Of a stretch of DNA of 64,000 nt, positions 22,874 to 34,237 are shown in pieces. Source of the stretch: Acholoe squamosa (taxonomy: Eukaryota > Annelida > Polychaeta > Phyllodocida > Polynoidae); contig OX439046.1 of NCBI GenBank assembly GCA_949317995.1, positions 41,640,002-41,704,001 of the forward strand, written 5' to 3'. Position 1 is the stretch's first letter; every line of letters begins with the position of its first letter. The translations under genes and the position numbers were made by a program. The notes beneath the pieces are model-generated. The model saw nothing but the letters and a program-made list of their open reading frames with translations, was not told where the DNA came from and ran no database searches.

Positions 22874-23465
22874 TGTCGATGGACTATTCTATGTATCAAA
22901 ATTATCAACGACATATTCAAACCAAGCTGACCAAGCTTCCCCCTGTAGAACCCAAGGCTACCCTATTTTTAACCTGACAGGGTGAGTGACTCACTCATCC
23001 CCATCCTCCCCCAGTGAGTACCCCCAGGTCCCATCTTCAGATGCCCACTGGTAGACATGATACCATGTGCTATGTTTAGCCTCACCTGCCCAGGTGACTC
23101 ACTCCTGAGAGCAGCTCCCTCCTCCTTCTCCGGATTGGACTTGATTCAACCAGATAGGGGCTGAGCTGCTCATCCCCCAGACTGAGTCACTGTGCACTTC
23201 CAGAAATAGCACATAAGTAACACTGAGTGGCTCTCCCTTTATAAACAGGCAGAACACACTGAGGTTATCTTATTCTTCTCCAAACCTAGTCCCTACGACA
23301 CTCAGGTGCCTTGGCCCCAGGGTATAGCTTGGTCAGACTGGCGAGTATCATACTGTTACACTGTATTGATTACTCTCATGCCAATCTTACAATAAAGCTG
23401 GATCATCAACTGAATTGTCTGGACTCCTGTTAACTCACTTCATGACATGTAACGACCTGTTGACA
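22874..23465 (+). repeat. 5' LTR of element B1
   Basis: 592 bp, TGTC start and TTGACA end. TATA box TTTATAAA at 23238-23245 and AATAAA at 23391-23396. It matches 41296-41888 along its length. The sequence just inside (ATGGTTGAGAATCC) holds the putative primer-binding site; its tRNA is not assigned. Confidence 0.93.
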
Positions 23466-23742
23466 ATGGTTGAGAATCCTCACTGTAACAAACCCATTGT
23501 TTTCACCTCTCATAAGCCATGAATCAAAATGAGACGACGCCCAAAGAGTTTGCTTCAGAATGTGCTGTTACATCCCCTGGGTGAGACGGGCCCCAACCAC
23601 CACCAGCAGCAGCGGATCCAGACACACACCAGCCTACTCAGCTGATGACTCGTCACCTGACGCCTTTCAGTTGGATCCTATCCTGCCAGCATCATTATTA
23701 ACACCTAAACCAACACCTGTGAGTAGGAACAAAACCTTTTCA

Positions 23743-23768
23743 TCAGTAATAGTAATAGTAATAGTAAT
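23743..23768. repeat. TAATAG microsatellite
   Basis: About four perfect units of a 6-base AGTAAT motif within the decayed B1 gag. Confidence 0.7.
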
Positions 23769-26296
23769 ACTGGTACACAGACCAGCATGCCTAGTACATC
23801 ACATGCACCAGGCCTTAATTTGACTTTACCTGGTTTCTCAGATGTTGAGTCCTCAGCACTAAGACTTGCTGGTCTACCAAGTGGAATACAGCCTACATCT
23901 GTAACTAACTCTCCTAGTTAGCTGGATTTAGACTCACATCTAGAGCCCAGGCCTCCTCAGCTACAGGCTCCTTTACAGAGCATACCAGTTTCCACTCAGC
24001 AGCCTAGTATGGGTACACACCCCACCTCACATCAGGCGGATTTTATACACCCAGACCCCTCCACTACACACTACCAACCATTTATAGGCATTTCAATTTT
24101 ATTCACTTGGGATAATTTTGTAGTCCCAGACTACTAAAAACACCACCTTATTCTGATCTCTGGAGACAAAGAGTAAGATCAGTTATTGCCAGGTGGTGAT
24201 CAGCAAACACAAACAGTACCGACAGAGCTCAGCAGGCATGAACCTGCAACTTCGAGGACACACAGTGTGGTGAGAGACCCTCAGCCTTTTTAGATCATAT
24301 CAATAGCATATTGGAGGAACAGTGGCCTGATGCTATTACTTTCAATGATCTCTTCAGATTATACCAAGATCCCTCCACCCCTGAGGCAACCCCACCACCA
24401 CCCAACACCTTCTTCCCCAGCCTGGAATCTGGAGTCTCCTCATCTGACTTTACACCTTTACCTAGCCCCAGGAAGAGAAGAGTACATTTCATCTCACCTC
24501 ACAGGAGACAAAAACCTCCTCATTATAGACTGCTAAGAAGTGTAGATTGAGCAGCAGGTGGAGGTAATATAATAGCCACCACTCAATTCTTCAACAGAAG
24601 ACAAAATGCCCCAACTTCACCTCAGAGGACAGCATCACTTCTGAAGAAGACACTGAAGTCTCTTTCCCTCACCTTAACAGGTACAGGAGAGACAACAGCA
24701 TGACATCTGGACGCCCACCCAGGTATGACCAGGATGACCTGGCCAGAAACCTGGTGAGAGAATGCACACAGGCAGTCAGTGATTCTTTATCTAACTTGCT
24801 GACTGGCCAAATTAATCTCCTGTCTGCTGAGATTAAAAGGATATGCCAGGAACATACCAGCCAACTGTGTAGAGTCAATGACAGACTGGATAACATGGAT
24901 ATCTGGAGAACTCAGATGGAGCGTGACATGATACACACAGAGAGGAGAGCCGCTGAGAACAATGCTGATGTTTTAAGATCTGAAATATTGGCTGCAGATA
25001 TTTCTGAGAGAATAAACAGAAATATGGATGATGTTAGAAGGGATATTTGCACAGCCTATGACAACAGGGCACCTATGCCCCTGTTACCTACCCAACACCA
25101 GCCAGCACAGGGTTAACTTACACCATTCAGACCCCGAGTGCACCTACTGCAGCCTACATCCTACAACAAAGCGCAAGCACCAGGTTAAGTCCACCCAGTG
25201 CCTTCCAATGCAGCAATCCAACCGGCTAAATACATGCCATGCCCCCCTCACACCAGTCAATCCAAGGCAAAATACCTGGTTTATCAGCTACCTACCAGAT
25301 GGCAGCACCAGCTCCCGCCCAAGCAGAAGCAAGGCCCAGCGCCCTTGGCTCAGTGGTAGGAGACATATATACTCCAGCACACGGACACACCCCTGGTAAT
25401 ATGCCAATACCTATGCAAACCTTGCACTCCCAAAGCACAGGTGCACATCACATGTACATGTTATCACCAGGCTTATGCCCACTCTACACCTTTGATCCCA
25501 AATCTAGGGCACTCCCACTTCACCAACAGTATAGGACAAATGACTCTGGAAAATGAGAGACTCTCCTCAGCCCAGCTTAGCTCTTTTAATAACCCTGAGA
25601 CCTTTGATAAACCAACTGAGTACAGATCTGCATCCAAATTCATTATTGAATTTAAATTCTGGATCAGAAATATGTACCCTCGCCATCCCCACCTTCAGGA
25701 CTCATGCTTGTACACCTTTCTCAAGGGGAGGGCGGCCCAATGTTTTTTCGCTACCATATTTGAGAAGCCCATCATGTATGATAATGAGGCTGTGTATGCT
25801 GCTTTCCTACAGTGTTTTGGTACCCCGACCCTGCAACCCTTAAAGGTTACAGAAATAGGAAACAACAGCCAAATGAGACCGTGGAGCAATATCTGGCAGA
25901 CATGACTCTTCTCCTAGCCAATAGCAGCTTGGAAGAATCTGTGCAGGCGGATTTTTCAATCAAAGGCCTAAAACCTGAAATTAAGACAGTAAGTCTCCCT
26001 GAAGCACCCAAGTCTATAGTACAGGCAGAGCACCTAGCACTCAAGCAGGAGCTCAGCCTTGAAGCCAACAAAGCCTCCTTGGCCTCCGCCCAGCAAGCAG
26101 ACCTCTGTGCCGTTTACAACAATAATAATAACAGGTCCAGAAAGGAAGCCCATTATCAGAACAACAAAAAGGATGACAGGCTTCCAGGTGGCAACTACAA
26201 CAAGCAGTTTGATGCCAAATACAGAAGTGGTTTTAATAACCAATCTGAGCCCAACAACAGGAAGTACAACAGGCCTGGAAAAATGCAACATAATGC

Positions 26297-26806
26297 CAAC
26301 AGTGGACTGGAGAAAAACGTTGGCCATATGTCCACTAATAAACCTGTATGCGGAGGAGCCTTAGCCACTGTTGGACAACTCTCCACTGTTGGACAATGGG
26401 GGCCTAGGCCACTGTTGGACAACTCCCCACCAGTGAGTGTTCGTATCTCCTGGTTGCCATAGTGATCACTGATAAGACATTAGTGCAGGTGTTGGACAAT
26501 CCTCCAACAGTGGGGGTAATGCAGGTGGGAAGGTGTGACAGGGGGTATGGAGTAAACAGAAAATGTATAATTTGAAATCATTTTGAAACAGTAAATGCAG
26601 CATATCTCATCATACACAAGTTTGTTTCGAATAGGTTCATATACATACCTGGATAATTACAAGGTCTACCACTATATAGGTCAACCTCTTAGCACAAATC
26701 ATTATTACTTGCACAAATTGCCTTTTCTACACTTAACCTTACAGCATGGCATATTCAACCAAAAGTGTTGGAGCACGGGCTAACCTTTTTTCACTCCTCC
26801 AATGGA
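26297..26806. repeat. Likely MITE insertion in B1 gag
   Basis: About 510 bp that is absent from the matching place in B2 gag. The ends are imperfect inverted repeats (left near GAGAAAAACGTTGGCC, right its approximate complement ending near 26806). Inside, CCACTGTTGGACAA-like units occur three times at 26366-26424, and an inverted copy is near 26493-26513. No transposase. Confidence 0.5.
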
Positions 26807-27227
26807 GGCGGCTTGCCAATATTTTCCAAGCCTGTACAAGGGCAGATCTAGATCTCAAGACTCACCTGGAAATAAACATGGCCAATCATCCCAGTTTAAG
26901 AGGTCTCTAAGTACCCACAGGAACTCAGGTACAGATGATAACAAAATTATCATAACTGTGGCCACAGCCCCAGCAGATAATAAGCAGGTCTCTTTAAGAA
27001 ACCTAACACCTTCTGCTGACTTCACAGCCTCTAATGACTCCTCCCACAATAAGAAAAGGACCAGGTACTCGACACCCAACAAATACTCCAGGAACAATAA
27101 GGGCAATGAGCCTACTGAATCTGACAATGATGCTGATCTCAATAATATTGATGATGATGATGATTTTGATCACAATGATGGCGATGAAGACTTCATTGAT
27201 AATGAAGAGAAATATGATGATGAAGAA

Positions 27228-27271
27228 TAGGTTTCTGGGGAAGATTGCCTAGCACTCCGTGACCCCGCCCC
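27228..27271 (+). promoter_or_regulatory. Gag-pol UAG junction of B1
   Basis: TAG at 27228-27230 at the position of the B2 gag-pol UAG. A G run (27237-27240) and a C-rich run (27261-27271) follow, as in B2, but the stem is weaker. Conservation of the stop between two diverged copies argues that it is functional, not damage. Confidence 0.55.
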
Positions 27272-27740
27272 AACCCCAGTGGACATGAAATCTGGAACCC
27301 CCCACCAACCACCAATCAACTGCTGTTCAAAGTGATGCTGAAGTCAACTCCCTTCAACAGCCTGACGCCAACAGCAGGTTAAACCTTGATGACAGCTCTT
27401 CAGACAGTGAGGACTGTTATGAGGACAGCAACAGCAGAGTGGCACGCCTTCAACTGAGAATCAAGTCAGATAAGGAAGGTAAGGTCTCTTACATTAATAC
27501 CGAGTTAACTAGAGGTGCAGTTTTTGTTGACATAAATGACCACCCCTACAGAGCCTTGGTAGACTCTGGCGCTTCCTTGTCTTTTATCAGTCAGAAAATG
27601 GCCAATAAAGTGATCAACACGCCAAACTTTTGACATGGAAGAAGATCATGTATGACTGTCCTCCTGGCAGACAGATCCTCAGTCCAGGTAAAGCACACAT
27701 TAAATCTAAGCTTCTTTTTTTTTTTAGGAACAATTTAACT

Positions 27741-28442
27741 TTATTTGGCATTTTTTTCAACTATAGTAGAATTTGTAAAAATAAGATCAATACATGACAT
27801 TTGACCCTTATTTTTTGTGGATTGATTAATTAGTTGTAACAGGCCAAAATCTTGTAAGGTGGAAAGTAGGTAATCTTTTGACAAAGTATTTTCAAGCATG
27901 TTGATGTTAAAGTCTCCAATCAAAAATACTTCACAGTTTTCAAGATTTTCAATTTTTGTCAGTGTATCTTTTAAGATATTCACAAAATTGTACTTGTTCC
28001 CTTCAGGTGGCCTATAAATATTAGCTACCACCATTGATTTGGAATGCTCTCTCGATATACTTAGCCATTGTATTTCCACATCAATATTACTTACATTAAA
28101 ATTTGAGAATTTTTGACTGGAACACATTATACCCTCTTTAATATATGCACATAAACCTCCTCCTACTTTATCACGTACTCTATCAAATCTATAGAGGTTG
28201 TAATTATTAAAAATATAGTTGTCGCTTTTATCAGCATCAGTCAACCAAGTCTCAGAAAAAAGTATTAAATCAATACCTTGATTTTGTAGTTCAATGCGTA
28301 GGTCAACAATCTTATTTCTAATGCTCTGGGCATTAAGATGTAAAATGCATTGACCTTTAGTATTTATAAGAGATGGTATATAATTATACAGTATAGGTAT
28401 TCTTATTACAACAACACTTAGGACCACCCTCAGTCTCCTCAA
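27741..28442 (-). pseudogene. LINE apurinic-type endonuclease domain, truncated
   Basis: 233 codons. Motifs of the exonuclease-endonuclease-phosphatase fold in CR1/jockey-type LINEs: L-N-A-Q-S-I-R near residue 36, S-E-T-W-L near 63, R-x-D-R then G-G-G-L-C-A-Y-I near 95, N-I-Y-R-P-P near 140, G-D-F-N-I-N near 172, and a C-I-D-L-I-F-T-N strand near 219. The final catalytic S-D-H and all of RT are missing: the frame ends at a TAA that is part of the AATAAA sequence, followed by poly(A). The enzyme would nick target DNA. This copy lacks a catalytic residue. Confidence 0.85.
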
Positions 28443-28674
28443 TACAACTATTCATTAAAACCACCTTATGACAGTCTATTCTTCTTGCAGGTAGTGGACC
28501 TTCGTCTTTATGACAGTCCATACCAATTGTTGTTAGCAGTACAAGATGCGGTGGTATCTATGCTCTATATACTTTTGGTTAGAGTCTCCAAAATGCAGAC
28601 ATGTAACAAAAAATACATTTTAAATCTACAATCAAATCAATAGTTTTATGTACATTTTTACACAGTTTGAGGTT

Positions 28675-29226
28675 CTACAAGTTTGTGAAAGTAATGGAGT
28701 CATTGGGATCAGCTTTTGAGTCATCACTATCAATATCTACCACCGAGTGATTATCATCAGATTCATCATTATCAGTAGCTTCAGACTCGTTGTGAGTTGA
28801 GTTTTTTTCACACTTTTTTGTGTGTAATTTGTCAGTCTCTGATTTTTTCTCAGCTTTTTTCCTATTCTTCTTGTCTTCTGGAGAGGTTGGTGGTGGATAG
28901 ATTTTTGGACGTACATCCTGTGTAGGTAGTAGCTCTCGAGTGCCAGCTGCTATAGCTGGTAGAGGAGGTGGGTCTGGGATTTTTCCACCAGGTGTTGGTG
29001 GTGTTGGTAGTTTTTCAGCCTCTAGTGTTGGGGTTGGTGTTGGAGCTGGAGCTGGTGTTGGGGTAGGCAATGGCACAGACCTAATAGTTGGTGTAGGTGT
29101 TGGCGTTGATGTTGTTGTAGGCTTAGTAGTTGGTGCAAGTATTTCTGCCCTAACTTTAGCCAGAAGTTTCCCTAGAATATTACCATCTTGAACATCGTTT
29201 TTACATAGGCTGGCAACATTTCCCAT
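28675..29226 (-). CDS. Pro/Thr-rich ORF upstream of LINE endonuclease (ORF1-like)
   Basis: 183 codons starting 10 bases inside the insertion. Residues 30-75 are Pro/Thr repeats, residues 80-120 are Pro-rich, and the rest is Lys-rich then Asp/Ser-rich. No zinc knuckle or RRM is seen. Its position just upstream of the endonuclease on the same strand suggests LINE ORF1 or the N-terminus of a fused protein; 232 bases separate the two. It could also be a chimeric transcript. Confidence 0.45.
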   Translation of the reverse strand: MGNVASLCKNDVQDGNILGKLLAKVRAEILAPTTKPTTTSTPTPTPTIRSVPLPTPTPAPAPTPTPTLEAEKLPTPPTPGGKIPDPPPLPAIAAGTRELLPTQDVRPKIYPPPTSPEDKKNRKKAEKKSETDKLHTKKCEKNSTHNESEATDNDESDDNHSVVDIDSDDSKADPNDSITFTNL

Positions 29227-29749
29227 GTGTCTACCAAAGCTTCTTTATAGAGGGAGTAGAATTTATCACCAGGTTCCATGTGATACCAAAGTTAAATCAC
29301 CCTCTCATCCTTGGAGTAAAGTTCATGACCAAATACAAGGCCAAACTCAGTTTTTGCCCCAAGCGACCATCAGCCTTCAGAATTAGGCCAGTAGAAAGTA
29401 TCACAATACCACCTAATTCGGAAACCACACAGAATGCCATGGTCATTGGCCAAGATAAGTTAACTAGACTTACAGGCATCACTGAAAATGTTGACATAAA
29501 GTTACCTTTCTTAATCAAACATGCTTTGGTTAAACCCAAAACAGCTCAAAAATCCAAATGATTTTCCTTTACCCTTAAAGAAGCACATGGCTCTAGGCCT
29601 ATTCAAGTCTTTCAACATCAAAAAGGCAATACTGATTGGCCCCTTATATAGTCACCATTCACTCAACCATGTCATCCCTGATCAAGATCTCTTCCCAATT
29701 ATTGTAGTGAAGATCCCTTAGAGCAACTCCCAAAGGGCAATGAACCCTA

Positions 29750-30852
29750 AAAATATAAGATTTGTGAGCAGCTCACTGACAACCAGAAAGAGCAGATCCG
29801 TAAAGTTGTTGAGGGGAATAGACAAGCTTTTGTGATAGATGACAGTGCCATTGGCTCCAATGTAGGAAATAAGGTCAAACTGGAATTGATCCCTGACCAC
29901 AAGCCCTGTAACAGGCCTTCATACAAAATGTCATCCCATAAAGAAATCTTCCAAAAAGAGCTATTAAATAAACATTTAGAGCAGGGAATTATTCAGGAAT
30001 GCAGCAAACCTTGTGAATGGAATTCACCAGCCTGCCTAGTGCCAAAACAGGGAGAATTGTAGTGGACTACAGATGGATTAATCTAAACCTCAAATCTTTT
30101 TCATACTCCTTCCCCAGGGCAGATGACCTCATGCAACAAATTGGCAGAACAGGTGCCAAATATTTCTCAAAATTGGACGCCTATAGCGCTTACCACCAAA
30201 TTCTTTTGGCTGAAGAGTCTAGGCCCATAACCACCTTTTCAGCCAATGGAACCAGGTATATGGCCAAAGTCCTTCCTATGGGACTTTAAACCTCAGGTCT
30301 ATCTTTCATGAACGTCATGGAGTAGCTACTTATGAAATGTAAATATAGAAATGCAGTAGCATATGTTGATGAAGTGGCTATTTAAAGCCCCACATGGGAA
30401 AGACACCTGCAGGACCTGAATGAAGTGCTCAAGCTTTTAATTAAAGGAAACATCAAATTAATATCTGAAAAATGTGAATTTGGCACCACCAAGATGGATT
30501 TCTTAGGATTTTCTCTAGACCAAATGGTGTGTCGCCTTCCCCAGACAAAATCTGGCCTGTCAAAAACATTTTCCCCACCTAAGAACATTCATGACCTTAG
30601 GTACATCAATGGTATAGCACAGTTTTACAAAAGGTTCATAAAAAGTTTTGCTCATATCATGAAGCCCCTATATGAGGCTACTAAAAGCACCTTTAAATGG
30701 ACCACAAGCTGTCAGCGAGCTTATGAAAAAATCAAAGCCTCAATTTGCACTGAAGCTGTACTCAAATTCCCTGACTATAGCAAACCTTTTGTTATCTTCA
30801 CCGACTCAAGTTATTACAGCTTGGGAGCTGTAATCACACAGGTGGATGACTA
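29750..30852 (+). pseudogene. Reverse transcriptase of B1, broken
   Basis: Frames 29832-30062, 30017-30289 and 30425-30862 match the B2 RT closely. Motifs seen: V-D-Y-R-W-I-N, L-D-A-Y-S-A-Y-H-Q with the first catalytic Asp, V-L-P-M-G-L, and a Y-V-D-E box near 30363-30374 where B2 has Y-V-D-D, so the last catalytic Asp is Glu. In-frame stops at about 30287, 30328 and 30383 and a frameshift near 30050 also break it. The RNase H N-terminal part ends near 30852 in the triplicated block. Confidence 0.85.
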
Positions 30853-32545
30853 TGGTTTCTAGTATTAAGGAGTCTTATGAGTATTAGAGACCAATGGAGT
30901 TTGCAGGCAGAGGTTTGACCCCACAGGAAACCAGATATGGAATAACAGACAAAGAATTACTGGGCATCTCCTTTGCAGTAAATAAGTTCCACCATTATGT
31001 GGACAGTACTCACTTCAAGGTTTACTCAAACCACACCTCCTTAGTTTCCCTTTTCAATAAAAGAAGAAAACATTGAAAATGCGAGACTAGCCAGGTGGGT
31101 GGACACAGTCATTTCTTATGACTTTGAAGTGAGATACTTGCAGGGCAGAGCCAATTTTGTGGCAGATTTCCTCTCCAGGTGGACCTAACCACCAAGCTCT
31201 GATGACCCAGTTCCCATTAGATCACAAGGGAAAAACCATACTTCCCCCTAAAAAGTTGTCTTCTTTGATATTACCATGACTAAGGTTTACAGATCCAATG
31301 AGCCAGTATCCAATCACCCAATCCAGATGGGACCTCCCAGATCAATACTAAAAGGAAGCAAACCTGGGGAAGAACAGGCAAACCACCAAAGGGTGTCATT
31401 GCAAAGAAAATAGCTCTGAGAGGAATTATATAGCTTCACTTACAGCGCACACAGAGCTTTGTGTCTTAACCAGGGCGCAGTCACAGAACTCCCAGGGAGA
31501 GACACCCTAGCCCCCACCCAATCACGGACCAGAACCACTATAAATAAACAGAGCCGACCCACAAAGGTTAAGGCGGCTGGTTCTAGGTCAAGATGTCAAC
31601 CCCCCAAAACCAGGTCACCAAGGGTATTAGTCAGAGCAGCTAATGCCAAAAGAGCCAAGCTCTCACAAAAGGTATTACCTGTAGCTGAAAGGGCCATCAC
31701 AAAGCTTTGCAAGCACCCCTCTGTTACACCTTCTAGAGAGGTATTAATAAAGGCACAAAAAGAAGACCTCTTTGCCTCATCAATGCTAAATTACATTGAA
31801 TCTGGAAAATTCCCAATTGACTCAGGTTTGACTAACCAAATCTTGAGCAATCATGATCAGTTCATCATTCTAGATGAGGTTCTCTTCAGAGTCACTGATA
31901 CTGTCATGGGTAAATCCCTTTAATTTGTTATTCCTGAAAAATGGGCAGAGCCCATCATTGAATCCACACATTCTTCCCCATTAGGTGGACACTTGGGTTC
32001 AGTCAAAAATATATGCAGCAGTCAGATCAAGATACTATTGGCGCTCATATTTCAAACAAGTGTTTGATTTTTGTGGCACCTGCCATACATGTCTCACCAA
32101 CAAAAAGAGGCCAAAGCATCTAAAATCACCAATGACACCCCACGAACCAGTGCTAACAGCCTACTCCCATGTCACCATGGATACCATAGGTCCTTTTCAA
32201 TCAAGCTGTGGATTGTCCTCACCATATGGGTCAATATCCATCAAACGTCCACTTTATGAAACGTCCATAATAAAAAAATTTCAAATCCTGTCAAATTTTC
32301 TGAAAATACAAATTTGTTTACCTAAAAAAAAACAAATGGGAGGATTAAGGTACCAGTGGTTCAATTTTTATTAACTGCGGAAGGTTACATATCTCTTCAA
32401 AAAAAATGTCCACAATTTTAATTCATTTTTCATGTTCAACCACTTTTCGTATTGTTTTAACCTGGTGACAATGGTTTCTTTGGGTTCATTTTACAGTACA
32501 CAGATTTGGTTATTGTGTAAGTAGCTTTTAACCTTGTACTCACAG
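30853..32545 (+). repeat. Tandem unit 1 of 3 (RNase H end, IN start)
   Basis: A 1693-bp unit. It carries the C-terminal half of RNase H with a frameshift after S-L-F-N-K, a linker, the integrase N-terminal zinc region in two frames, the first core Asp (M-D-T-I-G-P-F), then about 330 bases of non-B2 sequence. It is nearly identical to the next two units; differences include one extra A near 31226 and a C/T at 31922. Confidence 0.93.
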
Positions 32546-34237
32546 TGGTTTCTAGTATTAAGGAGTCTTATGAGTATTAGGGACCAATGGAGTTTGCAGG
32601 CAGAGGTTTGACCCCACAGGAAACCAGATATGGAATAACAGACAAAGAATTACTGGGCATCTCCTTTGCAGTAAATAAGTTCCACCATTATGTGGACAGT
32701 ACTCACTTCAAGGTTTACTCAAACCACACCTCCTTAGTTTCCCTTTTCAATAAAAGAAGAAAACATTGAAAATGCGAGACTAGCCAGGTGGGTGGACACA
32801 GTCATTTCTTATGACTTTGAAGTGAGATACTTGCAGGGCAGAGCCAATTTTGTGGCAGATTTCCTCTCCAGGTGGACCTACCCACCAAGCTCTGATGACC
32901 CAGTTCCCATTAGATCACAAGGGAAAACCATACTTCCCCCTAAAAAGTTGTCTTCTTTGATATTACCATGACTAAGGTTTACAGATCCAATGAGCCAGTA
33001 TCCAATCACCCAATCCAGATGGGACCTCCCAGATCAATACTAAAAGGAAGCAAACCTGGGGAAGAACAGGCAAACCACCAAAGGGTGTCATTGCAAAGAA
33101 AATAGCTCTGAGAGGAATTATATAGCTTCACTTACAGCGCACACAGAGCTTTGTGTCTTAACCAGGGCGCAGTCACAGAACTCCCAGGGAGAGACACCCC
33201 AGCCCCCACCCAATCACGGACCAGAACCACTATAAATAAACAGAGCCGACCCACAAAGGTTAAGGCGGCTGGTTCTAGGTCAAGATGTCAACCCCCCAAA
33301 ACCAGGTCACCAAGGGTATTAGTCAGAGCAGCTAATGCCAAAAGAGCCAAGCTCTCACAAAAGGTATTACCTGTAGCTGAAAGGGCCATCACAAAGCTTT
33401 GCAAGCACCCCTCTGTTACACCTTCTAGAGAGGTATTAATAAAGGCACAAAAAGAAGACCTCTTTGCCTCATCAATGCTAAATTACATTGAATCTGGAAA
33501 ATTGCCAATTGACTCAGGTTTGACTAACCAAATCTTGAGCAATCATGATCAGTTCATCATTCTAGATGAGGTTCTCTTCAGAGTCACTGATACTGTCATG
33601 GGTAAATCCCTTCAATTTGTTATTCCTGAAAAATGGGCAGAGCCCATCATTGAATCCACACATTCTTCCCCATTAGGTGGACACTTGGGTTCAGTCAAAA
33701 ATATATGCAGCAGTCAGATCAAGATACTATTGGCGCTCATATTTCAAACAAGTGTTTGATTTTTGTGGCACCTGCCATACATGTCTCACCAACAAAAAGA
33801 GGCCAAAGCATCTAAAATCACCAATGACACCCCACGAACCAGTGCTAACAGCCTACTCCCATGTCACCATGGATACCATAGGTCCTTTTCAATCAAGCTG
33901 TGGATTGTCCTCACCATATGGGTCAATATCCATCAAACGTCCACTTTATGAAACGTCCATAATAAAAAAATTTCAAATCCTGTCAAATTTTCTGAAAATA
34001 CAAATTTGTTTACCTAAAAAAAAACAAATGGGAGGATTAAGGTACCAGTGGTTCAATTTTTATTAACTGCGGAAGGTTACATATCTCTTCAAAAAAAATG
34101 TCCACAATTTTAATTCATTTTTCATGTTCAACCACTTTTCGTATTGTTTTAACCTGGTGACAATGGTTTCTTTGGGTTCATTTTACAGTACACAGATTTG
34201 GTTATTGTGTAAGTAGCTTTTAACCTTGTACTCACAG
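32546..34237 (+). repeat. Tandem unit 2 of 3
   Basis: 1692 bp, differing from unit 3 at only a few positions (for example G at 33504 where units 1 and 3 have C). Confidence 0.93.

Larger units (their letters stand above)
23519..27230 (+). pseudogene. gag: Gag of element B1, broken
   Basis: An ATG at 23519-23521 matches the B2 gag start in position and context. The frame stops after 19 codons. Later pieces match B2 Gag in order: I-L-E-E-Q-W and R-R-x-V-x-x-x-S-P-H-R region (24295-24550), a coiled coil (24700-25116), the capsid domain with Y-T-F-L-K-G-R-A-A-Q (25441-26071), an Asn-rich linker (26118-26290), an insertion (about 26297-26806) and the acidic C-terminus rich in Asp (27100-27227). 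It ends at TAG 27228-27230, the same place as in B2. Gag forms the particle; this copy cannot. Confidence 0.85.
27718..29236 (-). mobile_element. Retroposed LINE fragment with internal poly(A), flanked by 10-bp TSD
   Basis: The direct repeat AAGCTTCTTT flanks it (27708-27717 and 29237-29246). On the minus strand the insert ends with AATAAA then a poly(A) run next to the left repeat. It carries a Pro/Thr-rich ORF and an endonuclease domain, but no RT. The body interrupts the B1 protease, whose matching B2 sequence is continuous. This is a target-primed retroposition product. Confidence 0.85.
27231..29720 (+). pseudogene. Protease region of B1, split by a LINE piece
   Basis: 27439-27633 encodes the retropepsin core with a V-D-S-G-A-S-L-S-F-I-S motif (D-S-G in place of D-T-G, also in B2), preceded by a Y-I-N-T-E-L strand. 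The frame stops at 27631, and the retroposed fragment 27718-29236 interrupts it. Downstream of that, 29280-29561 matches the rest of the B2 protease and linker (L-N-H-P-L-I-L-G-V-x-F-M-T-K-Y). Frameshifts follow. Confidence 0.8.

Noticed and set aside
28940..29191. Gly/Val repeat protein on the plus strand
   Set aside because: Antisense of the Pro/Thr repeats of the LINE ORF.
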